Assembly: GCA_015680905.1 (NCBI GenBank)
Contig: CM027381.1
Location: forward strand, 53,324,501-53,388,500
Direction of reading: 5' to 3'
Length of the DNA stretch: 64,000 bases
Source of the DNA: Coptis chinensis
Taxonomy: Eukaryota > Streptophyta > Magnoliopsida > Ranunculales > Ranunculaceae
Shown: positions 1 to 10,319 of the stretch, piece by piece
Layout of the letters: the number at the start of each line of letters is the position of its first letter
How positions within the stretch are numbered: position 1 is the stretch's first letter
Program-made: the position numbers and the translations under genes
Notes under the pieces: model-generated
The model's input: only the letters and a program-made list of their open reading frames with translations
What the model was told of the DNA's origin: nothing
Database searches by the model: none

Positions 1-165
1 GAGTTTTTGGTTTAGTAGGTTTTAGGAGTTTTGCTTTCTTAGGATTCGTATGAAAGGCTGGAAGGATTTTTTTAGAAATTTGTTTGTATGTGTGTTTTGA
101 TATTTGAGGAGGCCCAGCTAAGAAAACAAACGCATGTGATGAGGAGAGATGCCAGGTGTGAGCTT
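1..165. other. AT-rich spacer, nothing recognised
   Basis: No open frame of note, repeat or structural RNA signature is visible in this short stretch at the window edge. Confidence 0.5.
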
Positions 166-230
166 TATATATAACCTGCTTACTCGCATGGAGTTGCCAT
201 ATATATATGCGAATAAGCAGGTTATATATA
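166..230. repeat. 24-bp foldback (inverted repeat)
   Basis: The arm 166-189 (core AACCTGCTTACTCGCAT) is matched by its reverse complement at 207-230 with one mismatch, leaving a 17-nt loop. It would form a strong hairpin in RNA or single-stranded DNA. It could be a tiny MITE relic or a small-RNA hairpin; nothing in the sequence decides this. Confidence 0.7.
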
Positions 231-1160
231 TTTGAATGTTAATTTTTGTCTCATGCTTGGTTAACTCATCCTTCAATCACCACATACTTGGTAACTATGG
301 TAATGTATTTATTTGAATATATTTGCATGTGAGTATCGATATAATATCAACACTTTCAATTGTTCTCACAATCGCCCATGTCCTTTTGAGACTCCATTAT
401 TGAATTTTACAAATATATAATCAGTGGAAAGTTCATTGCGTCCGTATTAATGAAGATCATTCATATGGTGTTAATTTTTTTTTCTTTTATTGTGATAGAA
501 GTATATATATGATGTTGATCTTGAGTCCATTACAGCTTATGTATTTGATATCTATTTTAGTTTTGGTACCTATTTTAATTATTGATATTATATTATATTG
601 ATCCACAAAAAGAAAAGAGACAATAGAAATGAAATTGCTAATCATAGGGGTATAAATAATAACTTACACAATCACTATTTATCTATGTGCATTGTGTTAC
701 TATTGCACATATGCATTCAAAAACAAAATGAAATTGGGGCTTCTCTTGCTTAATTTAGAGTTGATCACTCTACTATTTTACCATGCCAATAATTTGAGTT
801 GCATTCTAACGTAAACTCATGATTCATGTACTCGATCTGTCTCAATTGCTCTAGATTTAATTTGGAACTTACAAAATTCACCATTTCTATTTGATTGATT
901 TAATATCTGCTTTGAGGAAAAGATATAACTATGTATATTGTAAGAATTACACCCTTTTTAACCATTAAATAAAAAAATATCTAATGCCGTTAATTCTTAA
1001 TTATATTCTTAGCATGCAATTACAATATTGTTTTTCCAAAAATGCAGTTACAAATCTTTGATGATCCCACATATCGAATCATGTATAATTTTTTTTGTAT
1101 GCCATGTTCGCTGGACACTACACAAGGATCAATAGAAGTTGGTATTACCCGCCACCTATA
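231..1160. other. AT-rich spacer, nothing recognised
   Basis: Low-complexity AT-rich DNA without long open frames on either strand. No TE termini, tRNA boxes or coding motifs were recognised. Confidence 0.5.
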
Positions 1161-3345
1161 ATTAACGGGAAAATGGAAACATGATGCAAATGCACTAAAC
1201 TAATCTAAAAAAATAATTAATGGGAAGTCGGAAACTGGAACCTCAAAGAATAATTAATGAGAAATTAGAAATTTGATACAACTACACATTGAACTAACCT
1301 CAAAGAATAATTAATGCGAAATCAGAAACTGAATCCAAATGCATTGAACTAACCTCAAAGAATAATTAACAGAAAATCAGAAACTGGATGCAAATGGATT
1401 GATCTAACCCTAAAGAATAATTAACGGAAAATCGGAAACTGGATGTGAATGCATTAAACTAACATCAAAGAATAATTAATGAGAAATCTGAAATTAAACT
1501 GGATGCAACTGCATTGAACTAATATCAACAAATCATTAACGCAAAATAAAAACTGGATGCAAATGCATTAAACTAACCTCATAGAATAATTAACGGGAAA
1601 TCGAAAACTGGATACAAGTGTATGGAACTTACCTCAATGAATAATTAACGAGAAATCGGAAGCATGATAAAAATGCATTGAACTAACCTTAAAGAATAAT
1701 TAACGGCTGTGTTGAACTAACCTCTAAGAATAGTTAACGAGAAATCGAAAATTGGATGCAAATGTAACGAACTACCATCACATAATAATTAACGAGAAAT
1801 CAGAAACTGGATACAACTGCATGCATGAAACTATCTTCTGAGAATAATTAACGAGAAATCAGAAACTGGATGTAACTGTATGGAACTTACCTAAATAAAT
1901 AATTGACGGGAAATTGGAAACTAGATGCATTAACCTCAAAGAATAATTAATGGAAAATCGGAAAGTGGATGCAAATGCATCAAACTAACCTCAAAGACTA
2001 ATTAACGGGAAATAATAAATTTGATGCAAATACATTGAACTAACCTAGCTTATAGAATAATTAATTAAATGGAAATCAGAAACTAGATGCAAATATAATC
2101 TTAAAAAATAATTAACGAGAAATCAGAAATTAGATGCAACTGCATCAAACTAACCTTAAATGACAATTAATAGGGAATCGGAAATGATATGTAAATGCAT
2201 TGAACTAACCTCAAAGCATAATTAATAAAAAAAATCAGAAACTGAATGCAAATGCATTGAACTAATCTCAAAGAATAATTAACGGAGAATTGAAAACTGG
2301 AAGCAAATGCATTAACAAACTAACCTCAAAGAATAATTAATGGAAAATCGAAACTAAATGCAAATGCATTGAACTAACCTCAAAGAATAATTAACGAAAA
2401 ATCAGAAATTAGATGCAACTGCATTAAACTAACCTCAAATAATAATTAACGGGAAATCAGAAACTAGATGCAAATGCATTAAACTAACTTCAAAAAATAA
2501 TTAACGGGAAATCAAAAACTGAATGCAAATGCATTGAAATAACCTCAAATAATAATTAACGAAAAATCAAAAATTGGATGCAACTACATTGAACTAATCT
2601 TAAAGAATAATTAACGGAAAATCAGAAACTAGATGCAAATGCATTGAACTAACCTAAAAAAATAATGAACGGGAAATCGGAAATTGGATGCAACTACATT
2701 GAATAAACATGAAAAACTAATTAACAAAATAGGAAATTTGACATAAATGCCTTGAACTAACCTCATAGAATAATAAAATGGAAATAAAAAACCTGAATAC
2801 AAATATAATCTCAAATAATAATTAATGGAAAATTGTAAATTAGGTGCAACTACATCAAATTAACCTTAAAGGACAATTAATGGGAAATCAGAAATGATAT
2901 GCTGCATTGAACTAAACTCAGAGAATAATTAATGAAAAATCAAAAACTGGATGCAAATGTATTGAACTAATATCAAAGAATAATTAATGGAGGATCGGAA
3001 ACTGGATGCAAATGCATTGTAGTAACCTTAAAGAATAATGAACGGGAAATCAGAAATTGGATGCAAATGCATTGAACTAATATCAAATAATAATTAATGG
3101 AAAATCAGAAATTGGATGGAACAACATTGAACTAATCTCAAAGAATAATAAACGGAAAATCAGAAACTAGATGCAAATACATTGAACAAACCTCGAAGAA
3201 TAATGAACGGAAAATCAGAAACTAGATGAAAATGCATTGAACCAATCTCAAAGAATAATTAACAAAAAATTGAAAACTGAGTGCAAATGCATTGAATTAA
3301 CCTTGAAGAATAATGAACGGAAAATCGGAAATTGGATACTATTTG
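1161..3345. repeat. Minisatellite, ~55-bp unit, about 40 copies
   Basis: A diverged unit of about 55 bp repeats head to tail. Its recognisable blocks are AATAATTAACGGGAAATC, GGAAACTGGATGC, AAATGCATTGAACTAACCTC. Length divided by unit gives roughly 40 copies. Copies differ by substitutions and small indels, and some are truncated (around 1690-1720 and 2060-2110), so the array is old rather than recently homogenised. No coding frame runs through it. The ORFs seen across it are short and chance. Confidence 0.92.
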
Positions 3346-5374
3346 CATTTAAGATGTTGTTTGTCATATGTCTTTTCATATGATTGGGAATGTTTTGCTA
3401 TTCAAGTTGCTTCAATATGATCTTTGCCTCATTGGATTTTGTCACAAATCTTCAATCAAACTTATATTATTAATCAATTTCGAAGGGTTTTATCAAAAAC
3501 GTGTTTTTCTTTTTTCTTTTATAGAGAGTGGGGGTTTTCATGCTGTAAAAAATCTGGATGAGTGATCAATATAATATTCATATCTTATAGTTTTATATGG
3601 TCACAAAACTTTTTATAAATAATATAATATAATGACACCGTTTGTAGGATGGGTTCGGAAGCTAGTTTAGAATTGTATTTTTCAATAAAAGAAATTTGTT
3701 TGAAATAAATATGTAAACCACTTACGTCTAAGTAGATACAACAAAAGCACACCAAAAAGTCCTTAAGGCTAGTATAGTCAAATACTCAGACTCCCAAGTC
3801 CCACCACAAGTCGTTGTCCCGAGAAAACGGGTGAAACCCCACTTTCGATAAACCTCACTTTTCCAGTATAAAAAGTCGGATAGCGCGCAATCTTGGCAAA
3901 AGAGACAAAATTCAACAAACAATAACGAGATTTATTTTGATAGATCTCATTCTTGGCTTTTTTGAAGCTGTGTTAATCTCTCATGTGGCTCTAATAAGAG
4001 CACCACTCTACACTGTGGGGCTCTGTTGTAGAAAGATGATGACAAGTTTTTGCAGGTTATTAAGTTTTTACACTTGGTTAGTGTTGCACGAGATTGAACC
4101 CCTGAAGGTGTTGTTTCCATTCAAACCATATTTTTATTTTGAATGCGGTTTATATCGATCATTCCCATTCAAACTATCTTTTTAATTTGTATTGTTTGTA
4201 TCGATCAAGTGGATCTATGAGTGAAGATGAGTGTTAGGGCTTGGGGGTTTCGAGAGATTTGTTTTCAATGGGTTGGAGAGAGATACAATGGGAATTTTCC
4301 CTTTTTATTTGACCAACATTATCGAGATGCGCAAATCCAAACAAATCTAACAGTCAAATGTTTTAAATTCTAATAGCTAGCCATTCGTATGGTGACACAT
4401 GTCCAATAAATTAATTCATCGATAAACACGTGAGAGGCATGCTCAAGAGTATTATTGCCATGACCACAGTCAATTAAATTGATTGGCGATCAAATAGTAG
4501 AAATAAGACTAAAAACTAATATTTTATATAAAAAACTGATATTTCAATATTTCTAAACTAAAATCTAATTACTATAGTAATAATTGGATCAATGTCTAAA
4601 AAAAAATTATTTTCCATAAGAAAAACAAATCGACAGTTGTTCTACAGTAGACCTCTCAGTCTCAAGTATTTGACGTCCACAGTGTTGTGAATCAATGAGT
4701 ACGTCACGTTAAAAAATCATCCATAGCACGTAGATATGGCTTCAATTCCGAACGGTCTTTTTTGATTGACAAGATTGTCGTAAGTTGGACTGTTCTAAAC
4801 CTGGAACTTTTCATTCTTATTCTAGAGTTTTTTAGAAGCAGGTTAGTCACATGCTGCCATGTTGGCATGACATTATTCTCCTATGCCCACAGGCCATCTA
4901 GTTCATATCTTGCTTTTTGTTCCCTTATAATCCTAAAAGTATGTTGTTCAGTTATTAATAGTTTCTGTACTATAATAGTACTTCCTCTCTGTTAGCATGG
5001 ATATCTTGTTGATTTTTGTATCCCTTGTCATCACGAATCTATATATTACTATTGTCTGGGTTGTATGTCTATAGTCTATATCCCCCCTCGTGGTGGTCAG
5101 GGCAGAGATGCATGGTCCTAGAGAATTCAGTGATGGGCAACCACATGTACGTCAGGCACGGAGGAAAATTTTCCGATCACCGTGTGTAGAGTTAGACACG
5201 ACTATCCTGAAGAAAATTTTCGGAGAAAGGGGGAAGTTTGGTATGCCTACGTGGCTACGTGGGGGAGACAATTTCTCTGTCAGGAGACTAGGTTGTTGTG
5301 CGAGGTCCACCATCTCGCTGACTGTTGGGCACCTCAAGTTAGGAACATGAATAGATGCAACCAAGGCCCAAAAT
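3346..5374. other. Spacer without recognised gene
   Basis: About 2 kb of AT-rich sequence with several ORFs of 60-107 codons on both strands, none with a recognisable domain. The ORF at 5090-5350 (86 codons) lies in a slightly GC-richer patch with two copies of an AAAATTTTC motif, but it has no homology I recognise. Likely degraded TE DNA or true intergenic sequence. Confidence 0.45.
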
Positions 5375-5773
5375 ATCGATATCGATCAATATATCGGTGT
5401 ACTCAAAAACCGATATATATCGGATATTTCGGATATATCCATTTTTTTGGTAACCAGTCCAAACTATTTAAAATATCGGAAATATCGGATATATCGGAAA
5501 TATAATATCGGAAATATCGGATATATATCAGAAATATATTGGAAATATCGGATTTATATTTTAAAATGGTCAAAAAGTCAACCGATATATATCGATTATA
5601 TCGGAAATATCGATTATATCGGCGATATAAAGTTTCATATCGGAAATTCTGATATATATCGGAAAAAAAAGAGTTCTATATTCGGTGGATATATGTCGGA
5701 AATATTGATGTCGGTGTACTAAAATACCGATATATATCGGCGATATATCGGATATATCGGCAATATTTTGGTC
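5375..5773. repeat. ATATCGG-rich tandem/low-complexity array
   Basis: The stretch is built almost entirely from the heptamer-like words ATATCGG, AATATCGG and GATATATCGG. The palindrome CCGATATATATCGG occurs near 5411, 5581 and 5729. The period is irregular (about 8-20 bp), so it is a degenerate simple-sequence array. Frames crossing it are rich in Ile, Tyr, Gly and Asp and are artefacts of the repeat. Confidence 0.88.
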
Positions 5774-6157
5774 CATGGATGCAACTACGATGGTGGACTA
5801 GTTAAAGATCATCAGGATTCACATATATGAACCGAGGGAGAGGCCCTTGCGGGAGTTTGGCGAGAGACCAGCTGTGATATGATGACCTCCTATACTAGGT
5901 TCATGATTGATTGATTAAATTACGTGGAGAGACTATTTTCATTTTAGATCCTGTGGAGATTGTGTAAGCTAGGCTGTAGCGATGAGATTTCAAACCAAAC
6001 AAGTATAGATTGGTTGACTCTTTAAGTTTGCTATTTTTATTCACGAGTCCAATGGCTCAATTCAATAGTCTTCTCTCTAGGCGTGAAACAATTGTCGGGC
6101 CCTACATTCTTATGTATACGTACAGTAAAAGATTGCTCCTTAAGTATGGTTGCCTAT
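5774..6157. other. Spacer up to element A
   Basis: Nothing recognised. The last five bases, CCTAT, would be the left target-site duplication of element A, but the matching copy cannot be found because the right end of A is deleted. Confidence 0.45.
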
Positions 6158-6689
6158 TGTAAAGGTGTGATTTAGCTTTCCCTTACACACAGTCAATTGG
6201 GGACTGGAATGGGTTGTTGGATGGACCGAGTTCGTCTTGGGAGTTTAACCGCCTCACGATCTTACTCTAGGTTCTTGTGGGGGAGAGTAGAATCAGTCCG
6301 GGCGTAGTTCATAGGAGAGAGGTATTTATAGATATCGAGAGTGTATCCTTGCCCTCCACGTAAAGGGTATCTCAAAGGAGGGTGGAGATCGAGGGGTAAC
6401 ATGTGAGAACCGGCCCTCATAGTCCGGCCAGAATGATGTGGAGTGTCACATTGTAAGTAGCTTGGCGGCCGCGGACCGGTGGTCGACGGCCAAGATATGT
6501 GCAAGTACACCTTTAGTCATAATTGCTTCTTGAAAGGGTATCTGAGTCACTTTCCTAGTGTAGTTCGCGTGCTACTGCGACCTGTCTATATCGTTCTATT
6601 AGCTCATGGATGCGACCTGGATCCACAGGCCGATGTGTCATTTCCACCATGTTATGCACGTGTTGGATAGAGAATATCACTCCCCTACA
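6158..6689 (-). repeat. Element A 3' LTR (532 bp)
   Basis: On the plus strand it begins TGTAAAGG and ends CCCCTACA, so in element orientation it starts TGTAGGGG and ends CCTTTACA, a TG...CA terminus. The first ~195 bp match 26007-26201 with small indels. It contains a TATA box and is followed on the plus strand by the polypurine tract complement, which fixes its inner end. Confidence 0.85.
6323..6330 (-). promoter_or_regulatory. TATA box of the element A LTR
   Basis: TATAAATA on the minus strand lies about 165 bp from the LTR's 3' end, the expected position for an LTR promoter. The same motif survives in the truncated 5' LTR (26168-26175). Confidence 0.6.
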
Positions 6690-6703
6690 CAGCCCCCTCT
6701 CAG
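6690..6703 (-). promoter_or_regulatory. Element A polypurine tract
   Basis: The minus strand reads CTGAGAGGGGGCTG directly before the LTR start TGTAGGGG. A purine run here primes plus-strand DNA synthesis during reverse transcription. Confidence 0.65.
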
Positions 6704-7137
6704 TAGGTTGTGAAAACGACCTGCTGAGAGAGATCGGTCGCGCACGTGGAGCATACTAGAGGTGGAAATTTCCAATGATCTGTGAGGAGCAGCTCGTGCT
6801 AACCATGCTAGTCGGTGGTGCAACGTTTGACGCGCTGCGGTCCAACACGCGATGGCGAGGAAAGGCGATTCGCAGAGAAAACGCGTCGCCCGTTTTTTCG
6901 GGATGTGAAAAGACATGACAATTGGTTGGAAGTCGTGGGCAGCTAGGGCTGGGGTGTAATCATGATGCTTTGGAAACTGGAGGGGCGGTTGCTCAAAAAT
7001 TTCGCTGGCTCTTTTGAAACTTCATTTGGCTGCTTCGTCGGGTAGACACTACTTCATTACCGCATCATCCTTCAGGTTAGTTCTCTGCCATTGTTGAACC
7101 TCTGCTTCTTGTTTCGTGCTTAGCCTCTGTTTTAGAG

Positions 7138-8829
7138 TTGTTAGGATACCCTGTTAGCTACTTAGTAGCTAGACCTGTTAGGGTTAGGAGAAAAATGTTT
7201 GACTCCGATGACACTCGATCTAATGAGGTCCGTGAAGTTTCTCTTGGCTGGGATGACGAAGATGATGAGAAAGATGAAGTCCGTGGTGGGGTGGTTGAGG
7301 GTGATGATGAAGATGAAGGCGGTTGAGGGGCTAGTAGTGAGGAAGATGCTGCTCGATTCTGGCGTCCTCAGAATTTCTGCCGGAAGCTAGCACTTTAGGT
7401 CGCTGCGGAGAGGTCGTCTTCGAAATGGGTGCCGCCAGTATCGTGGATAGACATGCTTTGGAGGGCGTTCCCATATCCGGAGAGAGAAATATGGGATAAC
7501 CGAAGCGGGTCCGGAGATCCATGAGCCTGACCAGAACGCTCTAGTTTATAGCGATAGGTATGCCCCACCAAATCATGGGGTGATCATCCGTGAGGGGCAA
7601 CCGGTATGTTCATGACGATACCGTTCTCCAAGTTGGTTTGCGAAGTTCCCCGAACCGCCGTGGCAAGGCGCTGTTCAGCCAGGGTAACACATGGCGATTG
7701 TTCAAGGTTTTGACCTCTTGAACGCCAAAGCAGTTGAGTACCGAATCGAGGTCGCCGATGTTATCGAAAGCACTACCGTAAAAGCGATCTAGGTCATTTG
7801 AACTTTAGCTTGCAAAACTCGAAGCTACTGGCCGAGCCGCTCGGATGGTAAAGAGTAACGAAGTCGTGGTGGGACAAGTTTAACCGCTGCTCCTTGTAGG
7901 AAACTACTGTGCTAGCGGGTTCAGTGTGGACAATAAAATATGCGACTTTACTGGTGGGTACCAGTGCGTTGTCTGATGACATCAAATTTCCTTTGGTTGA
8001 ACTTATACTAAAACTGTTGTCTTGTTGTCTATGCAGATATCCACTTGGAAAGGGGGTCGAGTCGATAGGTGATTGAGAAGTTCACTAGGCTGACGCGAGC
8101 TGAGAAACGAGCGAAGCTACCGGAAGTTGCTCATTTCTTTGAAGAACGTGGAGGACCCACAATTAGAGAGAGAAGGCAAGTGCAAAAAGCCAGAGCGCGG
8201 GGTAAGGTGAGCAGGAGGACGTCAAAGAAACCTATGATGGAGAAGCGTAGAAGTGATCTGGTTACGAGGGAAGATAGGCACCGAGGTCGTGCCGGGGTAA
8301 AGCGACCCGCTGGAGGTGCTGGGGCCTCTGGGACTGGGGCGGGGAGTGGCCGAGAGGACTCTCCGTTCGATGTGGAGGACGTTCTCTTCGAAGTCCCAGA
8401 GTCTCGACCTGCAAAGGTTGTGAGGGTGGCTGAGACAGCACTGGGGGGCGGTGAAGTACGAACAGGGGGAAGGGCGGCTCGCAACTCGAGGGCGAGACCG
8501 ATGCCCGACTTCAGCGTCCTAGGTGAGGACGCCCCGGAGGTTGCCCCGGAGGTCGCTCAACCCAAGGTTGTTGGGGATCCCTCTGGCAAGATGAAGGGGA
8601 AGGTTGGAATGAGAGAGACTGGTAAGGGGCACTCCAAGATCGAAAAGACGAATTTGGAGCGCTAAACCTGAAGTACATAGACGAGGTGACTGGGAAGAAG
8701 CGCTATGTGAGGAGGTCGGACTGCAGCTACAAGTCCGCACCCATAGCTGCTTGTTTGCTGGAGGGTACGACCCTGGATGGTGATAGGAAGGACTTGGATG
8801 CTAAGGAGCTGGAGTCGAATCTGAGGGGG
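7138..8829 (+). pseudogene. Element A extra ORF on the opposite strand, copy 1, 5' part
   Basis: This plus-strand coding region opposes gag-pol and lies between pol and the 3' LTR, where many Tat-lineage elements have an extra ORF of unknown function. An acidic N-part (7138-7323, rich in Asp, Glu) is followed by decayed frames around 7680-7870 (words such as LLNAKAVEYRIEVADV, GRAARMVKSNEVVVGQ). After that comes a basic, Arg/Lys-rich open stretch (8069-8662) and a segment GKKRYVRRSD...LDGDRKDLDAKELE (8686-8829). The frame is cut by the CACTA insertion at 8830 and resumes at 16640. Function is unknown; I do not assign one. Confidence 0.6.
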
Positions 8830-8845
8830 CACTACTACAGAAAAG
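8830..8845 (+). repeat. CACTA left terminal inverted repeat
   Basis: CACTACTACAGAAAAG; matches the right terminus 15 of 16 bases in inverted orientation. Confidence 0.92.
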
Positions 8846-9215
8846 CTCATATACCACTGTTATTTACAGTGGTAAAAAGCCTTTAGCCACTGTTTTCATA
8901 CCGTGGTAACAACCACCATGACAAATACTTCTAACAAAACCGTGGGGAAAAGTATCTCTTATATACCACGGTTTTGATACAAACCGTGGTATTAGGATTT
9001 ACAAACCGTGGTTAATAGTCCGAAAAGTTCACTATTATATTTACAAACCGTGGGAAATAGTGATGATATATACGACGGTTGGATACAAACCGTGGGTTAT
9101 ATAAACTGATTATACCTCGGTTCTTATCAAACCGTGGTGTATAGTCATTACAAACCGTGGGTTATATAAACTGCTTATACCTCGGTTCTTATCAAACCGT
9201 GGTTTATAGTCTTTT
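8846..9215. repeat. CACTA left subterminal repeats
   Basis: About a dozen copies of ACCGTGG/CCACGGT-like words in both orientations (for example AAACCGTGGTATTAGG, CAAACCGTGGG). The block AAACCGTGGGTTATATAAAC occurs twice (around 9090 and 9160). In CACTA elements such arrays are the binding sites for the transposase accessory protein. Confidence 0.85.
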
Positions 9216-10121
9216 TTTTTTAATAAAAACCCCTAATTATTTGATTCTAATCATATTCATTCAACCTGCAACCCGGTCCATTTTCACCATATATATCCAC
9301 ACTGGATTTAAGAACACATTGCTCAAATAAACAATTCATAGCGTAACACAAACAAAAGAAATAAATTTACACATCCAACACAAAGACATTGAATTGCTAA
9401 AAGAATTTTGAACTTTTTTGAGTCGTCAATAATGAAAGAAACATCCAAATTTACTTGTTATATCAAAATAATAATGACCTAACTTGTTGCATCAATAAAA
9501 AAAACAATCTATTTGTTCTATCTAAAATATCAAAAAAAAATGGTGAGACCAAGCACCACACCTTAACTGGAAAGGGTCAAAACCTAGCTAAGACTCGACG
9601 CTTGGCTCGAACGCTCAATTGTGCTGAATGAATCTAAGAATTTCAAGTCGAACAACATCAAGTTCCTCTTGTGTGTATGTATCTTTGAGGGATAGATTTG
9701 TCATCTGCACGATCAAAGATAAAAAAGTATATAATAACTAAATAATGAAGAGTAACACAAAATAGAGAATGCTAGTGTATGACGAATTATACCTTATTTT
9801 CAAAAGAATTATCTGAACAAGCTTCCATTATTTCTCTCATAAACTTCATTACGTAATACCCACACTCTTTACTACCCGGGTTGGTGCGGCCCTAAGTACA
9901 AAACATGGAAAATATTCATAAGCATATATTTTTCCAAACACACAGTATGTATGTATAAGAATTTGTTTATTACCATAATTTAGAAAGACGGCACAAAATC
10001 CAAACTATGCAAGCAATAGTTCAAAACTTGCTCGCAAACAAACTTTCCACAACCCACAAAACTTTCCACCAATTGGCAAACTCTGAAGCAACAACGGATA
10101 ATAACACCGCACTTGAAGGTC
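9216..10121. other. CACTA interior, no gene recognised
   Basis: AT-rich sequence between the subterminal array and the CCT3 terminal exon. On the minus strand it would be the 3' flank of the captured CCT3 gene (3' UTR and downstream DNA). No coding motif was recognised. Confidence 0.4.
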
Positions 10122-10212
10122 TTATTCTGGAAGTATCTGCTCACCATCTGCATCACCCTCTTCCTCAACTTTGGCCAGCACCAGGAGGTTGCTTCTTCTT
10201 GATTCCACTTAC
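10122..10212 (-). pseudogene. CCT3: Captured CCT3 (chaperonin gamma subunit) terminal exon fragment
   Basis: On the minus strand this encodes SGIKKKQPPGAGQ followed, after a small frame change, by KVEEEGDADGEQILPE and a stop. That is the C-terminal tail of plant CCT3/TCP-1 gamma, a subunit of the cytosolic TRiC/CCT ring that folds actin and tubulin. The frame shift between the two halves shows decay. The exon edge at 10212 follows a TAG that can serve as an acceptor. It is separated from the other CCT3 exons (14290-14890) by FANCD2 sequence in the same orientation. Confidence 0.8.
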
Positions 10213-10319
10213 TAGTACGAAATAACTGATGGTTGCAAAATAATTTGTCAACCATTAAAAGGTATGGGATCAACCCCAAGTCTGTAACTTAAAAATCACA
10301 ACAAAGTTCGAAAGTATGC

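Noticed and set aside
1161..3345. CRISPR-like array
   Set aside because: The units are contiguous and diverged with no unique spacers, and the context is a plant nuclear genome.
5090..5350. 86-codon ORF as a gene
   Set aside because: No recognised domain, an overlapping ORF of similar size on the other strand, and no promoter or splice context.
5447..5776. Tyr/Ile/Gly-rich ORFs on both strands
   Set aside because: They are produced by the ATATCGG repeat being open in several frames.
8827..8829. GGG as chance flank rather than target duplication
   Set aside because: The alternative was considered, but GGG also follows the right end and frame restoration supports a true duplication.
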